In this document: positions 51,578-61,787 of the stretch, one piece after another
Numbering within the stretch: position 1 is the stretch's first letter
Layout: each line of letters begins with the position of its first letter
Made by a program: the position numbers and the translations under genes
NCBI GenBank assembly: GCA_000027065.2
Contig: FN543093.2
Location: 62,001 to 126,000, forward strand
Direction of reading: 5' to 3'
From: Cronobacter turicensis z3032
GTDB taxonomy: Bacteria; Pseudomonadota; Gammaproteobacteria; Enterobacterales; Enterobacteriaceae
DNA length: 64,000 nt
Notes under the pieces: model-generated
Seen by the model: the letters and a program-made list of their open reading frames with translations, nothing else
The model's database searches: none
Told to the model about the DNA's origin: nothing

Positions 51578-52286
51578 CGCCCGGCGCGCAGCCTGAGCGA
51601 TGATGCCGGTACGACGAGGCGCCCTGCGCTCGCCAGTGAACTTTCAAAGCCGCACGCCGCAGAGGCACAAATCCCCAGCATCATGCAGAGCAATTCCCAT
51701 GCGCCGGGGTAAATAATCCGTTATTTGCTCAACCCACCATTATTAGTGGTTCCCTTAAGCTAAATATTATCCTTTCATATAAAAAGCCTTTCCCAGCGCG
51801 GTCAGTAAAAGAAAATCCTCTTTCTTTCATGAATATTTCAGCGCGTGATTAGTGACGTCCTCCATAAAAACAGCCTGCTGTTCCCCGGAATTTATGCCAG
51901 CTATCAACCTCTACCCGTACTGGAATCAGAATAGTCTGTATATTCAGAATAATGGCGGTTTTTCGATGAGTCACTTGTTGGTATATTTACACAGCGCACG
52001 CGCGTCGTTTGTATATGGCCTTTATTGCCGCTTCGTTACCTGACATTTCCTGATATGGCTTAACCTCGATCGAGGCTATGGCAGCGGTAGCCGTATTATG
52101 AAATTTCATGTCGCCTGCAATATGAAATTAACTAAAACTGCAAAGTGTTTCTGGCAGAGTGTCTGCTGCGCGGCCAGAAGCCTGAAAGGTATGCGTCATT
52201 TGCTGCTGTGCTGTGATTTACGGGCATAGCCAGGTGGGTGTCTCCGGCTCTGGTATGCACCGCATATACACATAGGGATGGAAGTT
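51578..52286. other. 709-bp gap before vgrG3 with short palindromes
   Basis: I find no gene here that I can support. A 63-codon open frame at 51852-52043 lacks homology and a good ribosome-binding site. The segment contains a 12-bp palindrome CCTCGATCGAGG (52064-52075) and another, ATGAAATTTCAT (52098-52109), and is of mixed base composition. A regulatory region for vgrG3 or debris from earlier recombination are both possible. Confidence 0.5.
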
Positions 52287-53808
52287 ATGTTTAACCGAAT
52301 CACCGTTCAGCTCCCGGTCGAGGGGCTGCTTTTCTGGAAACTCTCCGGGCGCGAGGCGCTGTCGGAGCCGTTCATGTTCACCCTGACGCTGCTCGGCACT
52401 GACGCGCGCGCCGACCGCAGCGCGCTGCTGGGCCAGCCGGTGACGGTGACCATCCCGACCCAGGCGCTGATGACGCCGCGCTACCTTAACGGCAAGGTGA
52501 CCCGCGTGGCGGTGACCGCCGTGGAGCTCTCCGGCACCCGCTACGCCGCCTACGAGCTGACGGTGGAGCCGGACCTGTGGCCGATGCATCGCGACCGCAA
52601 CCTGCGTATCTTCCAGGGCCAGACGGTGCCGCAGATAGTGAAAACGCTGCTGGGCGAAAGCCGGGTGAATATGGAAGAGCGTCTGTCGGGCAGCTACCGG
52701 GTCTGGGAGTACTGCGTGCAGTACCAGGAGAGCAGCCTCGATTTCATCAGCCGCCCGCTGGAGCTGGAGGGCATCACCTATCACTTCCGCCACGAGCAGG
52801 ACCGCCACACGCTGGTGCTCACTGACGCCCCCGGTCAGTACGAGCCGTTCCCCGGCTACGAGACCATTCCGTATCACGTCACCCCATCAGGCGGCAGCAC
52901 AGACGAAGAGGGCATCAGCCAGTGGGCGCTGGAGGACAGCGTGACGCCGGGCATCTACAGCCTCGATGACTACGACTTCCGCAAGCCGAACGCGTGGCTG
53001 TTCCAGGCAAGGCAGAACCCGCTGTCGCCGCAGCCGGGGAGCATTGACGTCTACGACTGGCCGGGCCGCTTTGTGGAGCACGGCCACGGCGAGTTCTACG
53101 CCCGTATCCGCCAGGAGCGCTGGCAGGTGGAGCACCGCCAGACCCAGGGCTCCGGCACCGCGCTGGGCATCGCGCCGGGCCACACCTTTGTGCTGCGCAA
53201 CGCGCCGTTCTTCGGGGATAACGGCGAGTACCTGACCACGGTGGCGCATTACCGCTTCGAGGAAAACCGCTACGCCAGCGGGCCGGACAGCAACACCCTC
53301 CACGAAATCCGCTTTGAAGTGATACCGGCGGACGTGCCGTACCGCCCGTCGCAGAAGACGCCGTGGCCCAGAACTTACGGCCCGCAGACGGCGAAGGTGG
53401 TCGGCCCGCAGGGCGAAAGCATCTGGACCGACAAATATGGCCGGGTGAAGGTGAAATTCCACTGGGACCGCCTCGGCAAGGGCGACGACACCAGCTCCGG
53501 CTGGGTGCGTGTGTCGAGCGCGTGGGCGGGCCAGGGTTTTGGCGGGGTGCAGATACCGCGCGTGGGCGACGAAGTGGTGGTGGATTTCATCAACGGTGAC
53601 CCGGACCGTCCGCTGATTACCGGTCGCGTGTATAACGAAGCGAGCATGCCGCCGTGGGCGCTGCCGGCGGCGGCGACACAGATGGGCTTTTTAAGCCGCT
53701 CGAAGGACGGCTCGCCGGACAACGCCAACGCCCTGCGCTTTGAAGACAAGGCGGGCGAGGAGCAGGTGTGGCTGCAGGCCGAGCGCAATCTCGATACCAA
53801 AGTGAAAA
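52287..53808 (+). repeat. vgrG 5' repeat, copy 3 of 3
   Basis: This is the third nearly identical vgrG segment (with 28546-30067 and 39243-40732). Like copy 1 it stays alike through the L-Q-A-E-R-N-L-D-T-K-V-K codons and breaks at the next few bases. Recombination between copies 1 and 3 would remove about 24 kb carrying rhs1, rhs2 and their immunity genes. Confidence 0.9.
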
Positions 53809-54218
53809 AAGATGAAACCCACAGCGTCGGCGGCTCGCGGGTGGTTGCTATCAAGCAGGACTACACCGGCAAAGTCGAAGGTAAGCAAGAACACGCCATT
53901 CAGATGAGCCGCAATGAGCTGGTCGGCGGGCAGTACGACATCAAAGGCCAGGGCACGGTGACCATTTCTTCTGCGACCGGCATCCGCCTGGTCACGGGTG
54001 ATTCGGTACTGGAGATGGGGGCGAACGGTGAAGTCAATCTCTACTGTACAAAATTCGCGATTAACGCCAGCGGCACAGGGCAAATCAATACCGGCGGCAC
54101 GCTCGATCTGAACCTCAAGAAGCAACCGGACAAAGCGACAAGCGTCGCGCCGACGCCTGCGGATATCCAGAACGAAGTGGCAAAAACATTTAATTCCGAC
54201 GGAGAAGGGCAGGCATGA
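52287..54218 (+). CDS. vgrG: VgrG3 spike protein
   Basis: I chose the ATG at 52287 (643 residues) over 52278, since GATGGAAGTT then sits before the start as in the other vgrG copies. The first ~507 residues are nearly identical to VgrG1, with a Leu-to-Pro change in I-S-R-P-L-E-L-E-G where the others have I-S-R-L-L. The stalk is shorter than in VgrG2 and ends in a Lys/Asp-rich tail without a toxin domain. Its stop overlaps the EagR gene start (ATGA), and rhs3 follows, so it probably carries Rhs3. Confidence 0.95.
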   Translation: MFNRITVQLPVEGLLFWKLSGREALSEPFMFTLTLLGTDARADRSALLGQPVTVTIPTQALMTPRYLNGKVTRVAVTAVELSGTRYAAYELTVEPDLWPMHRDRNLRIFQGQTVPQIVKTLLGESRVNMEERLSGSYRVWEYCVQYQESSLDFISRPLELEGITYHFRHEQDRHTLVLTDAPGQYEPFPGYETIPYHVTPSGGSTDEEGISQWALEDSVTPGIYSLDDYDFRKPNAWLFQARQNPLSPQPGSIDVYDWPGRFVEHGHGEFYARIRQERWQVEHRQTQGSGTALGIAPGHTFVLRNAPFFGDNGEYLTTVAHYRFEENRYASGPDSNTLHEIRFEVIPADVPYRPSQKTPWPRTYGPQTAKVVGPQGESIWTDKYGRVKVKFHWDRLGKGDDTSSGWVRVSSAWAGQGFGGVQIPRVGDEVVVDFINGDPDRPLITGRVYNEASMPPWALPAAATQMGFLSRSKDGSPDNANALRFEDKAGEEQVWLQAERNLDTKVKKDETHSVGGSRVVAIKQDYTGKVEGKQEHAIQMSRNELVGGQYDIKGQGTVTISSATGIRLVTGDSVLEMGANGEVNLYCTKFAINASGTGQINTGGTLDLNLKKQPDKATSVAPTPADIQNEVAKTFNSDGEGQA

Positions 54219-54646
54219 GCCAGGTGAAATATACGTTATCAGAAGGGACGCTGACGCTGCCGGAAGCCGTGCAGGATCGCAGCATGACGATATTGTCACT
54301 GCCGAAAGCGGGGGCCTCTCTGGTGCTGACGCGCGCCTGGGACGTCAAGCCCGGCGAAGAAGAGACTTACCTGAAAAGCCAGGTCGCCAAAATCAAACGC
54401 GACATGAAAAAGTTCACCGGCGGCGACGTGACTGACACCCGGATGGGCAGCAGGCCCGCGCAGGAAGTCACGATGCGTTTTGAAAACCACGGCGTGACGG
54501 TTTATGAACAGCTGGCGACCACGATGCTTGAGGATCACCTGCTGGTCATGGCGATGAGCCGCACCGCGCCGTTTGATGAAGACGCGCTGGCGATATGGGA
54601 ATCCATTAAAGCGGGTCTGGAATTTACGCCTGGAGAGGGAGCATAA
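54215..54646 (+). CDS. EagR/DcrB-family (DUF1795) chaperone for Rhs3
   Basis: The 143-residue product begins V-K-Y-T-L-S-E-G-T-L-T-L-P-E-A-V-Q-D-R-S-M-T-I-L, the same plan as the Eag protein at 31778 (Y-T-L-x-E-G, then Q-D-x-S-M-T). Such chaperones shield the N-terminal hydrophobic segments of PAAR-Rhs effectors. It overlaps vgrG3 by 4 bp and ends 2 bp before rhs3, so all three are likely translated together and used together. Confidence 0.9.
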   Translation: MSQVKYTLSEGTLTLPEAVQDRSMTILSLPKAGASLVLTRAWDVKPGEEETYLKSQVAKIKRDMKKFTGGDVTDTRMGSRPAQEVTMRFENHGVTVYEQLATTMLEDHLLVMAMSRTAPFDEDALAIWESIKAGLEFTPGEGA

Positions 54647-54648
54647 GC

Positions 54649-57600
54649 GTGTCTGAACCGTTAGCTGCCCGTTATCAGGACCCGCTCATCCACAGCTCTC
54701 TGCTCGCCGATGTCGTCAGCGGTGTGGTCGAAGGCGCCATTTGTCTTGCTGCGTTTACGGCGGGTGCGGCGATGATGACAACGGGGCTTGGCACGGTCGC
54801 AGGCGTTGTACTGATTGCCGCTGTTTTCGGCAGCGGCATCGCGGAAGAGGCAGGCGATCTGGTCGGCCAGGGTGTTGATGCCGTGCTGGATTTCTTCGGC
54901 TGGCGTGGGCCACCGGATGCCTTTATTACCAGTGGCTCGCACAACGTTCATATCATGGATCTCCCTGCCGCCCGTGCGGCGGGTACGGTCGATCATGATT
55001 ATCTCAATACGCCTATCCCGGCAGAGAGCTTTGCCGATAAGGCGAAGGCGTTCGCGATAAACACGGCGGTTACCATTCTCGAAGTGGCGCAGTTTACGCT
55101 GCACCCGTTTGATAATCTGGCTGCGGGAGCCGACGCGATTGCGAGCAGCGGCTGGCAGGGCGTGAAAAATTTCGCGGGCAGCGTCTGGGATAACTTAACC
55201 CAGCCGGTCGTGGCGGGGGCCAGCCCTTTTGCTAAAGAAGCGCCGCTGGATACTGTCGAGTGCACCAAAGGCCATACGATCACCGGCGGTAACTTCCTGG
55301 CGGAAGGTTCGAAAAAAGTGCTGATCAACGGTCAGCCCGCGTGCCGTGATGGCGATCGCAGCACCTGCGAAGCAAAGATAAAAGTTAAAGAAAACACGCG
55401 TGTGCGCATCGGCGGCGAAAGCATTGTGGTGCGCGATATCCGCAGCGGTAAAAATTTCTGGGCGCGGCTTATCGGTAACGCCATCGGCAGCCTTGGACCG
55501 GGAATATTGCGCAATCTCAGTAAAGGGATGTTAAAGGCGATATTCAGCCGCCAGATCCTGAAAACCTTTTGCTGTCAGCTCGCCGCCGATCTCGGCATGG
55601 GATTAACCACGTTCGGGCTGATTCAGGCGGGGAAAGTGGGCAGCGAAGCGCGCCACACGCAGCACCCGGTGGATATCGCCAGCGGCGCGAAAATCCTCGC
55701 GGGCGGCGAAGACCGCGATTTCACGCTGGAAGACCGCATTCCGCTCATCTGGCAGCGTGTTTACAACAGCCGCAATCTGGCGACCGGTATGCTCGGTACC
55801 GGCTGGCTGCTGCCGTTTGAGACCCGCTTCTTCCGTCTTGAGAACAATCAGTTTATCTGGCGCGATATGTCGGGCCGCGATCTGGGCTTCGGCGAGCTGA
55901 CCCCCGGCGACGTGGTGGATTATCTCGAAGACGGCGTCACGCTCTATTACACCGTCAGCGGCACGCTGATGCTCCAGATGACGAGCGGCGAATATCACGT
56001 CTACGAACCGGACCCGACGCGTCCGGGCGAGTGGCGGCTGTTCCGCATCTACGATCGTCACGAAAACTGCCAGTATTACAGCTGGGATGAACACGGCAGG
56101 CTGGCGCGCATTTCCGGCGACAACGAAGCGCTGGATGTCGAACTTGCCTACGAGAAATCGCATGGCCGTCTCGCCAGCGTGCACCAGGTATGCAACGGCG
56201 AGCGCCGCCTGCTGGTGACTTATGGCTATAACGAAAACGGCCAGTTGATCGAGGTCACCGACGCGGACGGCATCGTCACGCGCCGCTTCGGCTGGGATCG
56301 CGCCAGCGACATGATGGGCTGGCACAGCTACTCCACCAACCTCAGCGTGCATTATCAGTGGCAGCCCGCCGCCGATGCGCCCAACTGGCGCGTGTGCAGT
56401 TATCAGGTGCTGGACGACCAGGACAACGTGCTGGAGCGCTGGCGCATCGACGCCGACGAGGCGAAACGCTGCGCCACGGTAAGCTGCGACGCGGGTTTCT
56501 CGACGCGCCACTGCTGGGATTTCCTCTACCGCATCACGGAATACACCGACCGCCACGGCGGCGTGTGGCGCTACGAGTGGGCAGATTATGCCGAGCTGCT
56601 GAAAGCGGCCACCACGCCGGACGGCAGCCGCTGGGTGTATGGCTACGACGAGCACGGCAACCTGACGGAAGTGCGCGATCCGCTCGGCAACAGCACATTC
56701 ACCACGTGGCACCCGGTGTTCGCGTTCCCGGTGAAGGAAGTGCTGCCGGACGGCGCCGCCTGGCAGTATGAATACAATGCGCGCGGCGATGTGGTGGCGC
56801 TCACCGACCCGAAAGGCGGCGTGACGCGCTTTGAGTGGAACGAGCAGGGCGACCTGGTTCAGCAGACCGACGCGCTGAACAACACGCACCGGTTCTGGTG
56901 GAACGAGCGCGGACAGCTGGTGCGCGACGAGGACTGCTCCGGCAACCAGAGCCAGCGGCTTTACGACGACGCGGGGCGGCCGCTCAGCGCCAGCGACGCC
57001 GAAGGCAACACCGACCGCTGGGCGCTGACCGCGGCGGGGCGTCTGCGCACCTGGCGACGGGCGGACGGCCGCGAGACGCACTACGAATATGACAACGCCG
57101 GGCTGCTCTGCGGGCAGGACGACGACGGGCTGCGCGAGCGCAAGGTAACGCGCAACGCGCGCGGGCAGGTGGTGAGCGCCGCCGACCCGGCAGGCCATCT
57201 GACGCGCCTGCGCTATGACCGTTTTGGCCGTCTGACGACGCTGGTGAACCCGAACCGCGAAAGCTGGCGGTTTGAGTATGACGCCGCGGGCCGCCTGACG
57301 GGCCAGCGCGACTACGCGGGCCGCCTGACGGAATACCGCCACGACGCGCTGGGCCAGGTGACGGAGGTGATCCGCCATCCGCTGCCGGGCAGCCCGGACG
57401 CGCCGCTGGTCACCGCGTTTGAATATGACGTGCTGGGCCGCCTGACTGCGCGGGAAACCGCAGAGCACCGCACCGAATACCGCCACGACACGCTGTCGCT
57501 GGAAATCCGCCGCGCCACGCGCGCCGAATGGCGGCAGGCGCTGCTGGAAGAGCGCGAACCGGCGTGGGACGCCGTGCTGGTCTTCACCCGCAATGCCGCG

Positions 57601-59220
57601 GGCGAACTGGTGAGTGAGGAGAACCACGGCGGGAAGTTTGAGTATGAGTACGACGCGCTGGGCAACCTCAGCAGTACAACGTTTCCGGATGGCCGGGAGC
57701 TCGCCACCCTGCGCTACGGCACCGGCCACCTGCTGGAGATGCAGCTGCGCCACGGCGGGGCCACGCACACGCTGGCGGCATACGGCCGCGACCGCCTGCA
57801 CCGGGAAATATCCCGCAGCCAGGGTGTGCTCTCACAGGAGACCCGTTACGATTCCGCAGGCCGCGTCACCCAGCGCACGGTGCTGGATGCGCGACGCGAA
57901 CTGGTGTTCGAGCGTCGCTACCGCTGGGACCGCACCGACCAGATAGTCCAGCAGATACACACTGACTCAACCCCTGCCACGCCGGGCGAGAAATACAGCC
58001 AGTACCTGTGGGGCTACGATGCCGCGGGCCAGGTCACAAAAGCTGTCGAACCGCAGAAAGAAGAGCGCTTCTTCTGGGACGCCGCGGGCAACCGCACTGA
58101 GGAGCACCGCAACCCGGTGTGGCACAACCTGCTGCTGCGCCTCGACGGACTGAAGCTGGATTACGACGGGTTCGGGCGACTCACGCGCCGTCAGGATAAA
58201 AGCGGCGTAGTGCAGCATTTTGCCTACGACGATGAGCAGCGGGTAAAAGAGATTCGGTTTGAGGGGAACACGAAGTTCCGCCGGGTGGAATACCGCTACG
58301 ACCCGCTGGGGCGACGCACGCATAAAATCCTGTGGCGCTACGGAGAGAAAGACCCGGAAACCATCCGCTTCGACTGGCAGGGTTTACAGCTTGCAGGTGA
58401 ACAGAGCGACCGGGAGCCTGACCACTACGTTCAGTACGTTTACACCGAAGGCAGCTACGAACCGCTGGCGCGGGTCGACAGTGTGTATGACGACTGTGAG
58501 ATTTACTGGTACCACACCGAACTCAACGGCCTGCCGGAGCGGGTTACCGACGCGAACGGCCAGACCGTCTGGCGCGGACAGTTCAGCACCTGGGGCGAAA
58601 CCGAACGCGAGCTCAGCGTGCCGCAGTGGCAGGTGCCGCAGAACTTACGCTTCCAGGGCCAGTACCTCGACCGTGAAAGCGGGCTGCATTACAACCTCTT
58701 CCGCTATTACGACCCGGTTGCCGGGCGTTACACCCAGATGGACCCGATTGGGCTTCTTGGTGGGATTAATACTTATGGATATGTGCCGGACCCATTAACT
58801 TGGGTAGATCCGCTTGGTCTGTGCTTCAGTAAGCGCTTGGGTGATTTTGGTGAATCCCATGTTAAATCTCAGCTCGAACGCTCAGGAAATTATGCAGATG
58901 TTTTTTCAGTGCAAAATAAATCTAATAACGGTATTGATTTAGTCGGCTTAAGACATGACGGGAAATATGACTTCTTTGAAGTAAAAACAAATACAACCGG
59001 ATCTGTCGGCAAATTAAGTGATCGGCAGCTAAGTTCAAAAGATTTTATTGAAACTGTTCTTGGAACAGATGTCCGGAAAGGAGGCTATGACCTTAACGGG
59101 CACAGAGTCAATGATATGTTGGATAATATAGGTGATACTTATGTTGTCGATGTTTTCGTTGAAAGAGCCTCTAATGGGCGTTGGTTTGTTTCAAAGTATT
59201 TGATGAGTATTTGGGAGTAA
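54649..59220 (+). CDS. rhs: Rhs3: PAAR-Rhs effector with PD-(D/E)XK-like nuclease tip
   Basis: The 1523-residue protein starts at GTG 54649, with GGAGAGGGA ahead. It has a prePAAR-like N-terminus, two hydrophobic segments (about 20-75), and a PAAR domain (about 195-265, with L-A-E-G-S-K-K-V-L-I-N-G-Q-P-A). A long YD-repeat shell ends D-P-I-G-L-L-G-G and D-P-L-G-L-C. The tip (1392-1523) has E1402 in G-D-F-G-E-S, then N-G-I-D-L-V with D1430 and F-F-E-V-K with E1444 and K1446: the E...D...ExK arrangement of restriction-endonuclease-fold toxins, so it is probably a DNase. The tip is AT-rich, and a candidate immunity gene follows after 12 bp. The core is the parent-like copy of both broken cassettes downstream. 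Confidence 0.88.
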   Translation: MSEPLAARYQDPLIHSSLLADVVSGVVEGAICLAAFTAGAAMMTTGLGTVAGVVLIAAVFGSGIAEEAGDLVGQGVDAVLDFFGWRGPPDAFITSGSHNVHIMDLPAARAAGTVDHDYLNTPIPAESFADKAKAFAINTAVTILEVAQFTLHPFDNLAAGADAIASSGWQGVKNFAGSVWDNLTQPVVAGASPFAKEAPLDTVECTKGHTITGGNFLAEGSKKVLINGQPACRDGDRSTCEAKIKVKENTRVRIGGESIVVRDIRSGKNFWARLIGNAIGSLGPGILRNLSKGMLKAIFSRQILKTFCCQLAADLGMGLTTFGLIQAGKVGSEARHTQHPVDIASGAKILAGGEDRDFTLEDRIPLIWQRVYNSRNLATGMLGTGWLLPFETRFFRLENNQFIWRDMSGRDLGFGELTPGDVVDYLEDGVTLYYTVSGTLMLQMTSGEYHVYEPDPTRPGEWRLFRIYDRHENCQYYSWDEHGRLARISGDNEALDVELAYEKSHGRLASVHQVCNGERRLLVTYGYNENGQLIEVTDADGIVTRRFGWDRASDMMGWHSYSTNLSVHYQWQPAADAPNWRVCSYQVLDDQDNVLERWRIDADEAKRCATVSCDAGFSTRHCWDFLYRITEYTDRHGGVWRYEWADYAELLKAATTPDGSRWVYGYDEHGNLTEVRDPLGNSTFTTWHPVFAFPVKEVLPDGAAWQYEYNARGDVVALTDPKGGVTRFEWNEQGDLVQQTDALNNTHRFWWNERGQLVRDEDCSGNQSQRLYDDAGRPLSASDAEGNTDRWALTAAGRLRTWRRADGRETHYEYDNAGLLCGQDDDGLRERKVTRNARGQVVSAADPAGHLTRLRYDRFGRLTTLVNPNRESWRFEYDAAGRLTGQRDYAGRLTEYRHDALGQVTEVIRHPLPGSPDAPLVTAFEYDVLGRLTARETAEHRTEYRHDTLSLEIRRATRAEWRQALLEEREPAWDAVLVFTRNAAGELVSEENHGGKFEYEYDALGNLSSTTFPDGRELATLRYGTGHLLEMQLRHGGATHTLAAYGRDRLHREISRSQGVLSQETRYDSAGRVTQRTVLDARRELVFERRYRWDRTDQIVQQIHTDSTPATPGEKYSQYLWGYDAAGQVTKAVEPQKEERFFWDAAGNRTEEHRNPVWHNLLLRLDGLKLDYDGFGRLTRRQDKSGVVQHFAYDDEQRVKEIRFEGNTKFRRVEYRYDPLGRRTHKILWRYGEKDPETIRFDWQGLQLAGEQSDREPDHYVQYVYTEGSYEPLARVDSVYDDCEIYWYHTELNGLPERVTDANGQTVWRGQFSTWGETERELSVPQWQVPQNLRFQGQYLDRESGLHYNLFRYYDPVAGRYTQMDPIGLLGGINTYGYVPDPLTWVDPLGLCFSKRLGDFGESHVKSQLERSGNYADVFSVQNKSNNGIDLVGLRHDGKYDFFEVKTNTTGSVGKLSDRQLSSKDFIETVLGTDVRKGGYDLNGHRVNDMLDNIGDTYVVDVFVERASNGRWFVSKYLMSIWE

Positions 59221-59232
59221 CGGAGTCAATAA

Positions 59233-60189
59233 ATGAAGAAACTAATTAAAGAAATTGACGGTATTGTTAACTACGTCACCAAAGATGAGAAGCAGTCATA
59301 TGAAGACCTTAACGAGAGATTAGCCCGTTACCTGGAAGGGGAAACAGATCTTTCATATAAGTATTTTGTAAATGAAAAGGTAGGCTATCGTGTTGTACAA
59401 GAAGATATAGCCTCTGCCCTTTCGAGGAAATTTGACGAGTTTGCTGTATATGCAAAGGATTTCTACGCCAATAAAGATGAAGATAGCTTCAATAAGTTAA
59501 TTAATATTTATTATATTCAACTGCTCGCAGTAACATCAGCTCTATTTATGAAAAAGAGGTTGCCTGCGTTTTTGGATTCCAATATCAGTTCTTTAGGCTT
59601 ACTTTCTTTTGTTTTTTTTAAAAAAGAAGAACAGTTTAATGTTATGAAATACCTTTACTTTTTTCTTGAAAATAAAGTAAATGAGGCTAAGAGTAAAGGT
59701 AATCAAAATTTGGCTCGCTGTGAGGCGGGACATAGCATTCTTCCATTGTTCATTGCGGTAGGTAATGATTTTTTTGAAATAAAAAAAGACTTTATACCTT
59801 TTAAAGACTTGTTTGATGGGAATGGTGTTTCCCTTAGTGAGGAAGTTACAGAAAATTTCAATGAGATATATGATTTCGCTTATAATAATTTTTTAAGTGA
59901 TGACGCTGAGGTTGTGAATAAGGTCTTTACCTCTTTGGGGGATTTTCACGCTGAAAACTGTCGTAAAGATTCCAAAAAGTTTTATGTCTTTGATGCTACT
60001 GAATGGCAGTTTTTACCAAGTGAAATTTTATGTTTATTAAAAATAAGAGTCAATGCTGGTAAGGACATTGATTTTGTTTCTCATCCGACCATTGATATTT
60101 TTAAGCCTTTCATAAAAAAAGGCGATTTTACTTTAACCAGTGAAAATATAAAATTTAGAGATGTGATTTATAAGAATCTCCTAAATTAA
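59233..60189 (+). CDS. Candidate immunity protein for the Rhs3 nuclease tip
   Basis: The 318-residue product is AT-rich, cytoplasmic and charged, beginning K-K-L-I-K-E-I-D-G-I-V-N-Y-V-T. It has no membrane segment that I trust, though L-L-A-V-T-S-A-L-F is mildly hydrophobic. The middle (F-F-K-K-E-E-Q-F-N-V-M-K-Y-L-Y-F-F-L-E-N-K) looks helical. No family is recognised. It lies 12 bp after rhs3, the standard place for its immunity gene. After its stop comes 84 bp of AT-rich DNA, and then GC-rich rhs core sequence restarts abruptly. Confidence 0.65.
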   Translation: MKKLIKEIDGIVNYVTKDEKQSYEDLNERLARYLEGETDLSYKYFVNEKVGYRVVQEDIASALSRKFDEFAVYAKDFYANKDEDSFNKLINIYYIQLLAVTSALFMKKRLPAFLDSNISSLGLLSFVFFKKEEQFNVMKYLYFFLENKVNEAKSKGNQNLARCEAGHSILPLFIAVGNDFFEIKKDFIPFKDLFDGNGVSLSEEVTENFNEIYDFAYNNFLSDDAEVVNKVFTSLGDFHAENCRKDSKKFYVFDATEWQFLPSEILCLLKIRVNAGKDIDFVSHPTIDIFKPFIKKGDFTLTSENIKFRDVIYKNLLN

Positions 60190-60273
60190 AGTTTGCATTG
60201 TCTTATGTTTTAATTTTCCTTAACCATAAGTTCATTTAAGCCTGGCCGCGCGGGAAAAATCTCCCCACCCGCG

Positions 60274-61787
60274 CTGCGCTACGGCACCGGCCACCTGCTG
60301 GAGATGCAGCTGCGCCACGGCGGGGCCACGCACACGCTGGCGGCGTACGGTCGTGACCGTCTGCACCGGGAAATTTCCCGCAGCCAGGGCGTGCTAGCGC
60401 AGGAAACCCGTTACGACTCCGCAGGCCGCGTCACGCAGCGCACGGTGCTGGATGCGCGCCGCGAGCTGGTGTTCGAGCGCCGCTACCGCTGGGACCGCAC
60501 CGACCAGATAGTCCAGCAGATACACACCGACGCGACTCCGGCGACGCCGGGCGAAAAATACAGCCAGTACCTGTGGGGCTACGATGCCGCGGGCCAGGTC
60601 ACAAAAGCCGTCGAACCGCAGCGAGAAGAGCACTTCTTCTGGGACCCGACGGGCAACCGCACCGAGGAGCACCGCAACCCGGTATGGCACAACCTGCTGC
60701 TGCGCCTCGACGGGCTGAAGCTCGATTATGACGGGTTCGGGCGGCTGATTCAGCGGCGGGATAAGTTTGGTGTTATCCAGCAGTTCTCGTATGACGATGA
60801 GCAGCGGGTAAGGGAAATCACCTTCACCGGTCATGCGGAATTCAAAAAAGTGGAATACCGCTACGACCCGCTTGGCCGACGCACGCACAAGATTCTCTGG
60901 CGCTATAACGACCCGCAGCCGGAAACCATCCGCTTCGACTGGCAGGGCCTGCAACTGGCCGGTGAACAGAGCGACCGCGAGCCGGACCACTACGTTCAGA
61001 CGTTTACACCGAGGGCAGCTACGAGCCGCTGGCGCGCGTCGACAGCGTTTTCGACGACTGCGAGATTTACTGGTACCACACCGAACTCAACGGCCTGCCG
61101 GAGCGGGTGACCGATGCGGACGGCCAGACCGTCTGGCGCGGGCAGTTCAGCACCTGGGGTGAAACGGAGCGCGAACTCAGCGTGCCGCAGTGGCAGGTGC
61201 CGCAGAACCTGCGCTTCCAGGGCCAGTACCTCGACCGCGAAAGCGGGCTGCATTACAACCTGTTCCGCTATTACGACCCGGTGGCGGGGCGTTATACCCA
61301 GATGGACCCGATTGGGTTAGCGGGCGGGATAAATACGTATGCTTACGTGGGTGATCCGCTGACGTGGGTGGACCCGTTGGGGCTTGCTGTTGATCCATTA
61401 GTTAAATTAGAAGAACGTGGCTATAGCGGCGTAGTTAAAACACCTGGTGGAGGGTTAGATTATTCAAATAGTAACGCGCTTTATAATAAAAAGCCGGGTG
61501 TGAATCCTATTGTGAAAATAGAGTACTCTGGTGATTATGCAATTGACTTTGAACGGGCTAATTATGAGGCTGGTTTAAACCAAAAAACTACCCCAAGTGG
61601 TTATGTCTGGCATCATCTTGATGACTATGATGCGGAAACGAATAAAGGCACGATGCAGCTTGTTGAAAAGCCGTCACACCGTGGTATTAATCATAATGGT
61701 GGGGTGAGTCAGTATAAAGCTGCGACGGGTAAACAATATGTACATCCAGGTCGTTTTAGGAGTAAAGGAACATGCAACATATTATAG
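60274..61787 (+). pseudogene. Displaced rhs C-terminal cassette 1 with WHH-type nuclease tip (frameshifted)
   Basis: From 60274 the DNA is a close copy of rhs3 from 57709 onward, entering mid-repeat (L-R-Y-G-T-G-H-L-L-E-M-Q) with no start of its own. Compared with rhs3, a T is missing between 60999 and 61000; this shifts the frame, which ends at 61110, while the rest continues in the frame that runs to 61787. The core ends D-P-L-G-L-A, and the AT-rich tip has Y-V-W-H-H-L-D-D-Y-D (W-H-H at 61608-61616), G-T-M-Q-L-V and H-R-G-I-N-H-N-G-G, the pattern of WHH/HNH-type nuclease toxins. It is a silent cassette that could donate its tip to rhs3 by recombination. Confidence 0.8.

Noticed and set aside
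51852..52043. 63-codon open frame in the gap before vgrG3
   Set aside because: No ribosome-binding site of quality, no recognisable sequence, and no coding-like composition; chance open frame.
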